Positions 15,513 through 24,152 of a stretch of DNA of 64,000 nucleotides are shown here, piece by piece; within the stretch, counting starts at the first letter, position 1, and every line of letters begins with the position of its first letter. The notes beneath the pieces were generated by a model. The model was not told the DNA's origin, searched no databases, and worked only from the letters and a program-made list of their open reading frames with translations. The translations under genes were made by a program, and so were the position numbers. Location of the stretch: assembly GCA_025356665.1 (NCBI GenBank), contig JANXRV010000019.1:124001-188000 (forward strand), given 5' to 3'. Source of the DNA: CAITSH01 sp025356665. Its GTDB lineage: Bacteria; Pseudomonadota; Gammaproteobacteria; Burkholderiales; SG8-39.

Positions 15513-15565
15513 CACCGCCCCGGTCCCGGACAACCGGGAAATAGCCGGTCGCGCAATTTTTCTAG

Positions 15566-15602
15566 ACTCCCGCCTGTTGCGCGGCTGCCCCGCAGCGGGA
15601 GT
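15566..15602 (+). other. Leader hairpin that covers the ribosome binding site of the large flavoprotein
   Basis: Arms ACTCCCG (15566-15572) and CGGGAGT (15596-15602) pair perfectly. An inner stem GCTGC-ccc-GCAGC (15584-15596) competes for one base of the right arm. The right arm contains GGGAG, the Shine-Dalgarno candidate for the ATG at 15609. A second hairpin, TCCCGG-acaa-CCGGGA (15524-15539), follows the fdxA stop and lacks a U-tract. Confidence 0.45.
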
Positions 15603-15608
15603 GACAGG

Positions 15609-18600
15609 ATGTCATTAATGCCCACGCTCTCGCTGGCCCACGGCCTCGCCTTTTCCGACTTGTATTGCCGCGACGGTCTGTCGCGCATCGATGCCGCGTT
15701 TCTCTCCTGGCTTGGCGCCGCGGATTCCGAACTCGTCGCCCGCCTATCGGCCGCGCGCGCAGAGCCCGATGCCCTCGCCAAAAAGGACGAGTCGGCCCTG
15801 ATTCTGGCTGCAGGGCCGCACCTTGATGACTTTGTCGCAGACTTGTTCGGCATAGCCGGCGAAGTAAAGGCGCTTTCTGCACGGCATCATGTTCTAGCGC
15901 CCATCTACACCGTCAAACGCCAGTTCGTGCAACGCAAAGCGCTTGCGAAATACAAAGCCGAGGCCGCCGCAGGATTTGACGGCGCAGCACTGGAGGCGGC
16001 GCTGACACACCGCTTTGGCCACGCGTTCAGCGAGCTGGCCTACGCCGAGGCGATCGAAACCTGGCAAAAGGATGAGCCCGCCAACGAAGAGTCCCTAGAT
16101 CTCGCCCTGCGCTACGCCGCTTGGGCCTTGCTCACCCCGGCAGGCCGCGAACGCAACCAGGCTGGTGTGCTGTTCAAGACTGCAGCCAAACTCGATCCGC
16201 AAAACCTTCTGCCGCACGCGCAAAAGCATGAAACGAACGGGTTGACCACGTTCACCATCAAGCCCGAACACATCCGCCGGCGCGAAGGCTTCGCACTCAC
16301 CGACAAGGGCAGCGATCTCACCGGTGCCTTATCGGAGGCCAACTATTGCATCTGGTGCCACACTCAGGGCAAGGATTCCTGTTCCACCGGTCTGAAAGAA
16401 AAGGCCGGGCCCGACGGCAAAGCTGCATTCAAGAAAAATTCGTTCGGCACCACGCTCGCGGGCTGTCCGCTGGAAGAAAAGATTTCCGAATTCCACACGC
16501 TCAAGGTGGCCGGACACGCGTTGTCGGCGCTGGCCGTCATTACCGTCGACAACCCGCTAGCCGCAGCGACGGGGCATCGCATCTGCAACGACTGCATGAA
16601 ATCCTGCATCTACCAGAAACAGGAACCTGTCAATATTCCCCAGGCGGAAACACGCACGCTCAAGGATGTGCTGGAACTGCCTTGGGGCTTTGAGATCTAT
16701 TCGCTGCTGACGCGCTGGAACCCGCTCAATATCCACCGCCCGCTGCCGCGCGCCAGCACCGGCTACCGCGTACTGGTTGCAGGCATGGGGCCGGCCGGCT
16801 TCGCGCTCTCGCACCACCTTATGAACGACGGCCACGCGGTGGTGGGCATAGACGGCCTCAAGATAGAACCGCTGCCACCGCATTTGTCGGGCGTCAACGC
16901 CGACGGAAGCCGCGCCCGCTTCGATCCGGTGCACGACGTCAACATACTCTACGAAGCCTTGGGCGAAAGAACCATGGCCGGCTTCGGTGGCGTGGCCGAA
17001 TACGGCATTACGGTGCGCTGGGACAAGAATTTTCTCAAGGTCATCCGCCTGCTGCTCGAAAGACGCGCGGAGTTTGCCTTGTTTGGCGGCGTGCGCTTCG
17101 GCGGCACGCTCACTTCGGAGGACGCCTTCGGGATGGGCTTCGACCACATCGCGCTGGCTATGGGCGCCGGCAAGCCGACAGTGCTGGATATCCCCAACGG
17201 CCTTGCCCGCGGCGTGCGCACCGCCTCAGACTTCCTGATGGCACTGCAACTGACCGGTGCGGCCAAGCCCGACTCCATCGCCAACATGCAAGTGCGCCTG
17301 CCCGTTGTCGTCATCGGTGGCGGCCTTACCGCCATCGACACCGCAACCGAATCACTCGCCTATTACCCCATACAGACGGAAAAATTCCTGCAGCGCTATG
17401 AAGTGCTGGCCAGGGAAAAGGGCGAAGACGCAGTGCGCGCATCCTGGAGCCCGGAAGAGCGCGAGATCGCCGAGGAATTCCTCGCCCACGCCCGTGCCAT
17501 CCGCAAGGAGCGCGCCACCGCCGCGGCCCAAAACCGCGAGCCTCACATCATTGAATTACTCCGCTCCTGGGGCGGCGCAACCATAGCCTACCGCCGCCGC
17601 CTGATTGACAGCCCCTCTTACACGCTCAATCACGAAGAGGTGGAAAAAGCGCTGGAAGAAGGCATCAGCTTCGCCGAGGCCCTTACGCCGCTGTCGGTAG
17701 ACGTAGATGATTATGCCGCGGCACGCGGCATCAACTTCACCCGCCAGACCATGGGCGAGGATGGCAAGTGGATCAGCGCAGGTGAGATTCACCTGCCGGC
17801 CAGTACGATTTTTGTCGCTGCAGGCACCTCGCCCAACACCGTGCTGGCGCGCGAGCACCCGCAACACTTTGGCACTGACGGCAAATACTTCCAGGCCTGC
17901 GATGAAAATGGCCTGCCGCTCAAGCCGCAGTTCTCCATATCCAAACCGGAAAAAATCGACGTGCTGCTGTCGCGCGTGGCGGACGGCCGCTTTGTTTCCT
18001 TTTTCGGCGACCTGCATCCCTCGTACTTCGGCAACGTCGTCAAAGCCATGGGCAGCGCAAAGCAAGGCTACCCGGTGGTGACTCGCGTGCTGGGCAAGCA
18101 CGCCCCGGCCAGCAAAGCGGACAACGCCGCTTTGTTTGCCGCTCTGGCGGGCGACCTGCTCGCAACAGTCGAGCGCGTCGAACGCCTCACGCCAACGATT
18201 GTTGAAATCGTACTCAAGGCGCCGCTCGCGGCGCGAAAATTCCGCCCCGGCCAGTTTTACCGCCTGCAAAACTTTGAGACCCTGTCCCCGGTAAGCCACG
18301 GCACGCGGCTGCAAATGGAAGGACTTGCGCTCACTGGCGCATGGACCGATCCTGACAAGGGTCTGGTGTCGACCATCGTTCTAGAAATGGGCGGATCCGC
18401 CGACTTGTGCGCCATGTTAAAGCCAGGCGAACCAGTCGTATTGATGGGCCCGACCGGAACACCAACCCACATCGCACCGAATGAGACGGTGATCCTCGTC
18501 GGCGGTGGCCTTGGCAATGCCGTGCTGTTCTCCATCGGACAGGCTTTCCGCAACCAGGGATCGAAGGTGCTTTATTTTGCCGGCTACAAGAAAGTCATAG

Positions 18601-19136
18601 ACCGCTACAAGGTCAGGGACATCGAGGCTGCAGCAGACGTCATTGTCTGGTGTTGCGACGAACAGCCCGGGTTTACGCCAGGGCGCCCCCAAGACCGGTC
18701 TTTTGTCGGCAACATCGTCCAGGCCATGGATGCGTATGCCTCCGGACGACTTGGAACACCCGAGGTCGCCATGACCGAGGCCGACCGCCTCATCGCCATC
18801 GGCTCCGATCGCATGATGTCAGCCGTTGCCCGCGCCAGGCACGAGGTGTTGAAGCCGCACCTCAAGCCGCATCATTTCGCCATCGGTTCAATCAACTCGC
18901 CAATGCAGTGCATGATGAAAGAAATCTGCGCGCAATGCCTGCAACCGCAGCGCGATCCGCATACCGGCAAGATCAGCTATGTCTTCTCCTGCTTCAACCA
19001 GGACCAGGACCTCGACTGCGTCGACTTTGCCGGATTGTCCGAACGCTTGAAGCAGAACTCCCTGCAGGAAAAGCTGACCAAGCAGTGGCTCGCCTACTGC
19101 ATGCCTGATTTGAAAAAGCAGCGCAGCCTGGTCTGA
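15609..19136 (+). CDS. GltD-like / PyrK-like fusion flavoprotein, probable NAD(P)H:ferredoxin oxidoreductase
   Basis: An 1175-residue flavoprotein. Residues about 235-370 hold cysteine groups (YCIWCHTQGKDSC and CNDCMKSC) resembling the Fe-S part of GltD-type proteins. An FAD motif VLVAGMGPAGFALS lies near residue 388 and an NAD(P) motif VVVIGGGLTAIDTATES near 567. The last 300 residues are PyrK/FNR-like: flavin segment RPGQFYRL near 880, VILVGGGLGNAVL near 962, and C-terminal cysteines CMMKEICAQC with C and C about 17 and 27 residues later for a 2Fe-2S cluster. Two flavin modules plus Fe-S centres recall enzymes that recharge ferredoxin for reductive aromatic metabolism, and electron bifurcation is conceivable. 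It follows fdxA by 96 bp. ATG 15618 is an alternative start. Confidence 0.82.
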   Translation: MSLMPTLSLAHGLAFSDLYCRDGLSRIDAAFLSWLGAADSELVARLSAARAEPDALAKKDESALILAAGPHLDDFVADLFGIAGEVKALSARHHVLAPIYTVKRQFVQRKALAKYKAEAAAGFDGAALEAALTHRFGHAFSELAYAEAIETWQKDEPANEESLDLALRYAAWALLTPAGRERNQAGVLFKTAAKLDPQNLLPHAQKHETNGLTTFTIKPEHIRRREGFALTDKGSDLTGALSEANYCIWCHTQGKDSCSTGLKEKAGPDGKAAFKKNSFGTTLAGCPLEEKISEFHTLKVAGHALSALAVITVDNPLAAATGHRICNDCMKSCIYQKQEPVNIPQAETRTLKDVLELPWGFEIYSLLTRWNPLNIHRPLPRASTGYRVLVAGMGPAGFALSHHLMNDGHAVVGIDGLKIEPLPPHLSGVNADGSRARFDPVHDVNILYEALGERTMAGFGGVAEYGITVRWDKNFLKVIRLLLERRAEFALFGGVRFGGTLTSEDAFGMGFDHIALAMGAGKPTVLDIPNGLARGVRTASDFLMALQLTGAAKPDSIANMQVRLPVVVIGGGLTAIDTATESLAYYPIQTEKFLQRYEVLAREKGEDAVRASWSPEEREIAEEFLAHARAIRKERATAAAQNREPHIIELLRSWGGATIAYRRRLIDSPSYTLNHEEVEKALEEGISFAEALTPLSVDVDDYAAARGINFTRQTMGEDGKWISAGEIHLPASTIFVAAGTSPNTVLAREHPQHFGTDGKYFQACDENGLPLKPQFSISKPEKIDVLLSRVADGRFVSFFGDLHPSYFGNVVKAMGSAKQGYPVVTRVLGKHAPASKADNAALFAALAGDLLATVERVERLTPTIVEIVLKAPLAARKFRPGQFYRLQNFETLSPVSHGTRLQMEGLALTGAWTDPDKGLVSTIVLEMGGSADLCAMLKPGEPVVLMGPTGTPTHIAPNETVILVGGGLGNAVLFSIGQAFRNQGSKVLYFAGYKKVIDRYKVRDIEAAADVIVWCCDEQPGFTPGRPQDRSFVGNIVQAMDAYASGRLGTPEVAMTEADRLIAIGSDRMMSAVARARHEVLKPHLKPHHFAIGSINSPMQCMMKEICAQCLQPQRDPHTGKISYVFSCFNQDQDLDCVDFAGLSERLKQNSLQEKLTKQWLAYCMPDLKKQRSLV

Positions 19137-19262
19137 TTAAAAGCGCATCGTCCGGCGTAGTGATGCGAAAGCCGCCTTCGGCTAGGCGTCAAGCAAGCAC
19201 TGATCAAGTCCTGCAAGTAAGAGTCCCCTGACAAGCTTCCCTCTGACGCGGGGGATATACGC

Positions 19263-19280
19263 GGGGGCTTGCCCCCTTTT
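19263..19280 (+). terminator. Probable rho-independent terminator after the large flavoprotein gene
   Basis: GGGGGC (19263-19268), a 2-nt centre, GCCCCC (19271-19276) and TTTT. Pairing may open to a 4-nt loop. It lies in the convergent gap before the tetR gene, which also holds a small stem AGCCG-cctt-CGGCT at 19170-19183. Confidence 0.5.
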
Positions 19281-19339
19281 CAGTGAATCCCGGATTATTT
19301 CCCGGCCGAAAACACAGCCCGCGAGGTACATAGTCGGCG

Positions 19340-20002
19340 TCAGTCCTTGCGCTTGCGCAGATGATTGAGCACGACCTCGGTGATATGGGCAAGGTGATCC
19401 GCTTGCGCGACCGGCGACATCAGATCGCGTCCCAGCACAGTCGAAAGGGTGTAGCGATTGGACAGATAAAAGTAGCCCAGAGCCGCGATCATGATATAGA
19501 TCTGGCTTGGATCCAGGCCGCTCCGAAAGACCCCGCATTCCTGTCCGCGCACCAGCAGCGCCCGCAGCATGCCCAGCGCAGGAGATACCAGGTCGGTGAG
19601 GTGCTTTGACTTTTTCAGGAACTTCGCCTGATGCTGGTTCTCGGTGTTGAGCAGCCGGATGAATTCAGGATGCGCGACGTAATAACTCCAGATGAACTCC
19701 ACCAGACGCGATATCCCGGGTATCGGCTCAAGGTGATCTAGCTTCAATTTGCTCTCCGCGCGCCAGAACCCCAGATAAGCCTCCTCGAGCACGGCAACGA
19801 ACAGCTTGTCCTTGCTGTCAAAATAATAGTAGAGCATGCGCTCGTTGCTACGCGCCCTGGCCGCGATCTGATCGACGCGCGCCCCGCCCAGTCCATTGCG
19901 CGCGAACTCGGTGGTGGCGGCGGCAAGGATGCGTGCCTTGGTGCGGTGCGGATCGCGCTTCACCTTGTCTGCCACGGTCTTGCTTGGAGCGGGTTTGGCC
20001 AT
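19340..20002 (-). CDS. TetR family transcriptional regulator
   Basis: A 220-residue repressor-type protein. A helix-turn-helix lies at about residues 22-66 (TKARILAAATTEFARNG, then DQIAARARSNERMLYYYF, the TetR signature). The C-terminal ligand domain carries a conserved YVAHPEFIRLLNTENQHQA segment, common in TetR proteins of aromatic and acyl-CoA catabolism. It is convergent with the large flavoprotein gene and is the only regulator gene in the catabolic region. I infer that it binds the three TTAAG-type dyads at 10842, 15051 and 15143 and responds to a pathway intermediate, perhaps a CoA ester. No copy of the dyad is seen upstream of its own gene. Confidence 0.93.
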   Translation of the reverse strand: MAKPAPSKTVADKVKRDPHRTKARILAAATTEFARNGLGGARVDQIAARARSNERMLYYYFDSKDKLFVAVLEEAYLGFWRAESKLKLDHLEPIPGISRLVEFIWSYYVAHPEFIRLLNTENQHQAKFLKKSKHLTDLVSPALGMLRALLVRGQECGVFRSGLDPSQIYIMIAALGYFYLSNRYTLSTVLGRDLMSPVAQADHLAHITEVVLNHLRKRKD

Positions 20003-20129
20003 TTTTCGTAAATTTTTCTTTTCGGAAACGAACTCAGAAAATGCTGCCGGTGCTGAGATTGTCGGACTGTCTGTGCATCAGTTCCCGCAGTTTAGCCGAG
20101 CATCACCTGCTGCATCGCCCGGCACTCTC

Positions 20130-20795
20130 CTAGCGGCCGCCTGCAATCTGCAAAAGCTGTGCAGCGAGGCCTGGATTGAGTTTTACGAGTCGCTCATGGA
20201 TGGCAGGCAGTTCGGCGCGTCTGCCGGTGCGCGCATAGCTCACGCCCAGGCCGTACCAAGCGTCGGCCATGCCCGCGTCTAGGCCGATCGCCCGCACGTA
20301 GCTCGGGGCCGCGCGTTCGTAAAGATTGATGTCACGGTAGCTCTCGCCGAGCAGGAAAAAACTCATTGCCGAATCAGACTTGATCAGCAACGCCTGCTCG
20401 ATGGTGCGTATGGCACGCTCGGGTTCGTTGATGGTGCGATACGACTGTGCGAGAAGGTTCCAGGTATAGATATCGTCCGGGCTCAGGCGTATGGCCGTCT
20501 GGTAGCAGGGAATCGCCTGCACGTGCTGGCCCATTTGCGTGTTGGCGAACCCGGCAATCAGCCACCAGTCGTGGCTATTGCCGTCACGCTGCAGGTTGCC
20601 TTGGGCCAGCTTGAGGATGCCCGGCCAGTCGTTTTTGGCCTCGAGCTCGGAAATACGCCGCACATTGGCATCGTCGGCGTGGCCGGACAGCTTGCTCGCC
20701 ACGTTGACCCCGGTACTGATCAGCGACAAAACTGTGCAAGCGCCCAGGGCAAGCATGACAATCAGGGCAGACGCGACGGCGGCGAGCCGCGTCAC
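20130..20795 (-). CDS. TPR-repeat lipoprotein
   Basis: A 221-residue protein if started at GTG 20795. Residues 1-20 are a lipoprotein signal ending in LALGAC with C20 as the lipidated residue. Three to four tetratricopeptide repeats follow (for example AIPCYQTAIRLSPDD and RAIRTIEQALLIKSD), so it is probably a membrane-anchored protein-interaction module. The open frame extends to an ATG at 20936, but that stretch overlaps the DUF3460 gene in another frame and codes implausible sequence. With the GTG the gene starts 16 bp after DUF3460 stops. The start is inferred, the fold is clear. Partner unknown. Confidence 0.75.
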   Translation of the reverse strand: MTRLAAVASALIVMLALGACTVLSLISTGVNVASKLSGHADDANVRRISELEAKNDWPGILKLAQGNLQRDGNSHDWWLIAGFANTQMGQHVQAIPCYQTAIRLSPDDIYTWNLLAQSYRTINEPERAIRTIEQALLIKSDSAMSFFLLGESYRDINLYERAAPSYVRAIGLDAGMADAWYGLGVSYARTGRRAELPAIHERLVKLNPGLAAQLLQIAGGR

Positions 20796-20811
20796 ACGTA
20801 AGCGCAGCGCT

Positions 20812-21003
20812 TCAGACCTTGTTTTGATAGACGTAGGCCTGCTGCTTGACCTCGGATTCATTGTCGCGGCGCAAGGCATCAGGGTCCGCCTTTTTGTCCC
20901 ACCACATCGCGCGGCCCTTTTTTTGCTCTTCGACAATCTGCGGCTTTTTCGCCAGCAGGTCGCGCATGAACAGGGTGATTTCGGATTCGTAATTACGATT
21001 CAT
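20812..21003 (-). CDS. DUF3460 family small protein
   Basis: A 63-residue protein beginning MNRNYESEITLFMRDL and ending VKQQAYVYQNKV. Both ends and the central KGRAMWWDK segment match my memory of DUF3460, a short soluble family found mostly in betaproteobacteria and of unknown role. An upstream in-frame start at 21036 would add 11 unrelated residues, so the internal ATG is preferred. It lies directly upstream of the TPR lipoprotein gene, probably in one transcript. Confidence 0.85.
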   Translation of the reverse strand: MNRNYESEITLFMRDLLAKKPQIVEEQKKGRAMWWDKKADPDALRRDNESEVKQQAYVYQNKV

Positions 21004-21091
21004 GGCGGTACTTTCTGGGTTATCCAAGGAACGCAACGTGCAATGCGCTGATTATAGCGCGTCACACACCTTCCGCCCCATGCGCCTGGAC

Positions 21092-22249
21092 CTAAGCCCG
21101 GAGAAGATCGATCGGCTGGAAACGCCCGCCCAGAGCGGCTTTTGCGTCGTTGCCCCACCACTTTTCGAGGACCGTGGCATAGAGGCTGCGAAAATCGATG
21201 CTGTGGACGAGATTGCCGTTGTCCAACCGGTCCAGTTGCGGAGCCGGACCGTACAGCCCGCCGCGAACCTGGCCGCCCATGACGAAATGGCTGTTGGCGG
21301 TGCCATGGTCGGTGCCGTTGGAATTGTTTTCCGCTGCGCGGCGCCCGAATTCGGCGTAGGTCATAACCAATGCCGAATTCCAGCGGTTGAGTTCCTGCAG
21401 GGCCGCCTTGAACGCCACCAGGCCCTCGGCCAGTTGCTTGAGCAGGTTGGCCTGTTGTCCCGGCTGATTCTGGTGGGTATCAAAGCCATTCAAGCTGACC
21501 CGCACCGCGGCAACGCCCGCCTGACTGGCAATCACCTGCGAGGCTGTGCGCAGGGCGTTGCCAAACTCGCCATTCGGGAACTCAGTCCTGAGCTGCACGC
21601 CGCTGCCAAGGTTGCCCGCGGCCTGGACGATCTCGCCTTCGACCTTGAGGATATGCGAGAGCGCCGCGTTGCCGCGCTTCGCCGATGGCGTGGCAAGCCG
21701 CGACTGGCGCAGGAACTGTTCGGTGTTGCTCAACGCGACCGCACGTGCTCCGCCTGCAAACGGCCCCATCTCCTGGCTGCCCACCACCACGCCGTCTGCG
21801 ACATAGCCCGCGGGAACCGGGTTGGCGGCAAAGGCGCGCGCCAGCCAGCCGTCAGTGAGGTACTGCTCGCTGCCGGAGGCCGTGTCCCATATCTCGATGG
21901 AACGAAAATGCGACTGATTCGGCTTGGGGTAACCGAGGCCTTGCACCACGGCCAGTTCGCGCCCCTGCCACAAAGGCATCAGCGCGCCAAGCGAGGGATG
22001 CAGTCCCACGCGGTCGGACAATTGCATCACCTCCTCGCGCTTGATGGCGATGCGCGGCCGCAGGCGGTAGTAGTTCGGATCGGCGTAAGGCACGACCGTA
22101 TTGAGCCCGTCATTACCGCCTTTTAACTCCACCAGCACCAGCATGTTGCGATAGCCATCCGGCGCAGCGGCGCCCGCGGCAATGGCCCCCGGCATCCAGG
22201 CGCTCACCACGGAGCCCGCCGCCAGTCCAAGAAAGTCCCGTCGCAACAT
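21092..22249 (-). CDS. DUF1501 family secreted protein (Tat substrate)
   Basis: A 385-residue DUF1501 protein, related in fold to the alkaline phosphatase/sulfatase superfamily but without an established reaction. The N terminus MLRRDFLGLAAGSVVSAW is a Tat-type signal. Family segments include LVLVELKGGNDGLNTVVPY, FRSIEIWDTASG, LNGFDTHQNQPG and YAEFGRRAAENNSNGTDHGTA with conserved Asp/His/Glu residues that suggest a metal site. It starts 13 bp after the DUF1800 gene ends, the usual two-gene arrangement. Probably exported folded to the periplasm or cell surface. Confidence 0.92.
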   Translation of the reverse strand: MLRRDFLGLAAGSVVSAWMPGAIAAGAAAPDGYRNMLVLVELKGGNDGLNTVVPYADPNYYRLRPRIAIKREEVMQLSDRVGLHPSLGALMPLWQGRELAVVQGLGYPKPNQSHFRSIEIWDTASGSEQYLTDGWLARAFAANPVPAGYVADGVVVGSQEMGPFAGGARAVALSNTEQFLRQSRLATPSAKRGNAALSHILKVEGEIVQAAGNLGSGVQLRTEFPNGEFGNALRTASQVIASQAGVAAVRVSLNGFDTHQNQPGQQANLLKQLAEGLVAFKAALQELNRWNSALVMTYAEFGRRAAENNSNGTDHGTANSHFVMGGQVRGGLYGPAPQLDRLDNGNLVHSIDFRSLYATVLEKWWGNDAKAALGGRFQPIDLLRA

Positions 22250-22262
22250 GTTGATCTCCGGC

Positions 22263-23789
22263 TTATTTCAACTGAAATGCAGGATCGAGCACGAGCTGGC
22301 GCAGCCAGTCCTTCTCGGCAAGCGTGCCCGGCGTCATCAGCGCATCGTTGGCAGGGTCGGTGGCGAGCACCGCGCGCCGCGCCAGCGGCGCATAGCCGCC
22401 CAGCCCCTTGAACCATGCCGCGCTGTCAAAATGGATATCCGTCAGCGCGCGGACAAAGCGCTCGCGCCCCTCCTCGCCAAGCCGGCCCTGACCTTTGACC
22501 TTGGCGAAGTCCTTCATGCGCGCACCGTCGGCCATCTCCCGGTTCGACATGGCCTGGGGCGGCATCTCCTGCGCGCGAAACAGCCGCTCAAGGAATTGCT
22601 TGCGCGCCAGCAAGGTGCTCGAATTGATCCACGCTTCGCCGCCGGGCCAGCCCTTGACGTTGGGCGGGGCAAACAGGTTCTGGCCAAGACTGGCGGTGAC
22701 CATGGCAAAGGGCAGCGCGTCACCGGTCTGGAACTGAAAACTGCGCACCGTTCCGACCACCAAGTCGACCGGGGACTTGACCAGGCTGCCGCGCGCCTCC
22801 TGCGACCAGAACGCCGGAGACAGCAGCAACCAGCGCAGCGCGGTGCGCGTGTCATAACCGCTTTCACGAAAACGCGCGGCAATGCGCCTGACTTCGCGCT
22901 CATCGGGCAGCGGCGAAACGAATTCGCGCCACAGCTTGCGCGTGATGAATTCGGCCGTCGCCGACCGCGCCAGCAGGATGTCGAGCACGGCGTCGCCGTC
23001 AAAGTTGCCGCTGACGCCGAGCACCGTTTTCTGCCCCTCGTCGTGCAAGAAGGGCCGCCAGCGGTATTCGCCGGTCTCCGGTTCGATGGACCAGCCGGTA
23101 AATGCGCGCGCGGCCTCGCGAATATCCGCCTCACCGTAGTGGCCCTCACCCATGGTGAATAATTCCATCACCTCGCGCGCAAAATTCTCGTTCGGCTGCC
23201 CCTTGCGATTGCTCGCCGAGTCGAGGTAGATAATCATCGCCGGGTCCTTGGCGACGGCGTGGAGCAAGGCGGCGAAATTGCCAAGGGCATGCTGGCGCAG
23301 CAACAGGTTCTGGCGGTACATCAGCTGCACGTACCTGACTTTTTGCTGGCTGGAGACAAAGTGGTTGTGCCAGAACAGCGTCATGCGCTCGACCAGGGGC
23401 GAAGGCGTGACAATCATCTCCGCCAGCCACCAGCCGCGCAACTCAAAGCCGCGCCTTACCTGCTCCTGCTGGAAAGCTTTACGTGCTTGTTCACCGGCAT
23501 CGCGCAGTTGCCGCGGCGGCGTGATGGCTTCGTTGACCCACGCCGGTACTGGCTGTGCTGCGACTGTTCTGGCGGGCCGCAACAGGCGCTCAACCGCCTG
23601 TTCGCGGGTGAGCGTGGAGAATTCGGCGATTTCTCCCGGACTGGCGCCAAATCCGGTGCGATTGAGCAAATGCCGGGCTTCATCAAAGCCCATCCCGGCG
23701 CCGTTCGCGCGTCCGCCATGCGAAAAAACCAAGGCGCCCAGACCGAGCAGCACCACCCAGTAGCCAATACGCGTCAGTAGATCTCTCAT
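22263..23789 (-). CDS. DUF1800 family secreted protein
   Basis: A 508-residue DUF1800 protein of unknown biochemical role, nearly always encoded next to DUF1501. It has an N-terminal hydrophobic segment (about residues 8-25) that is a signal peptide or anchor. Family segments follow: HLLNRTGFGASPGEI, MTLFWHNHFVSSQQKV, NENFAREVMELFTMG, AARAFTGW and PNVKGWPGGEAWINSSTL. It reads leftwards with DUF1501 as one operon and lies 57 bp after the small Arg-rich gene. Confidence 0.92.
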   Translation of the reverse strand: MRDLLTRIGYWVVLLGLGALVFSHGGRANGAGMGFDEARHLLNRTGFGASPGEIAEFSTLTREQAVERLLRPARTVAAQPVPAWVNEAITPPRQLRDAGEQARKAFQQEQVRRGFELRGWWLAEMIVTPSPLVERMTLFWHNHFVSSQQKVRYVQLMYRQNLLLRQHALGNFAALLHAVAKDPAMIIYLDSASNRKGQPNENFAREVMELFTMGEGHYGEADIREAARAFTGWSIEPETGEYRWRPFLHDEGQKTVLGVSGNFDGDAVLDILLARSATAEFITRKLWREFVSPLPDEREVRRIAARFRESGYDTRTALRWLLLSPAFWSQEARGSLVKSPVDLVVGTVRSFQFQTGDALPFAMVTASLGQNLFAPPNVKGWPGGEAWINSSTLLARKQFLERLFRAQEMPPQAMSNREMADGARMKDFAKVKGQGRLGEEGRERFVRALTDIHFDSAAWFKGLGGYAPLARRAVLATDPANDALMTPGTLAEKDWLRQLVLDPAFQLK

Positions 23790-23846
23790 GTCATGGGAAC
23801 CGAGACGGGGACAAAGGATATCGAAGCGCGTCGCCCTAGGGCCGCC

Positions 23847-24152
23847 CTAGGGCCTCTGCGGCCGGCGCTGCCCTTGCCAGGATCGCTGTCCACCCGACTG
23901 GCCGCCGTAAATATCCCGCCCATGGTCGCTGATGTCGCGGCGCAACTGCTGACGCTCGTCACTGCTCATCGAGCGCCGCTCGGGCTGGCCACCGCGCTCC
24001 TCACGGCGATCGGCGCGCTCGCGAACCTCGCGCTCACGCTCCGCCGGCGACATCTGTTGCCAGCGCTGGCGATCGGGCGATTGTTGCGCCCCCGCCCACG
24101 TCGGGGCCAGAGCGAGGGCGAACAGCAAGGTGGCGACGACGTGGGCGTTCAT
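23847..24152 (-). CDS. Small Arg/Glu-rich periplasmic protein, function unknown
   Basis: A 101-residue protein with a clear signal peptide (residues 1-22, cleavage after AGA). The short mature part is rich in Arg, Glu and Gln (SPAEREREVRERADRREE and a C-terminal QLRRDISDHGRDIYGG). AAGGAAAG with a short spacer supports the ATG at 24152; the frame extends 13 codons upstream. I recognise no named family, although small secreted proteins ending in a similar RRDI-GRDIY segment are familiar from betaproteobacteria. It is the first gene before DUF1800-DUF1501 and is divergent from ompR, so envelope-stress control is possible but unproven. Confidence 0.7.
   Translation of the reverse strand: MNAHVVATLLFALALAPTWAGAQQSPDRQRWQQMSPAEREREVRERADRREERGGQPERRSMSSDERQQLRRDISDHGRDIYGGQSGGQRSWQGQRRPQRP

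Noticed and set aside
15609..19136. Annotation as a glutamate synthase small subunit
   Set aside because: Only the first two thirds resemble GltD. A PyrK/FNR-like C-terminal third is present, no gltB is nearby, and the neighbour is a ferredoxin gene.
21002..22126. 374-codon open frame antisense to the DUF1501 gene
   Set aside because: It starts inside the DUF3460 gene region and shows only GC-driven composition; DUF1501 motifs are on the minus strand.
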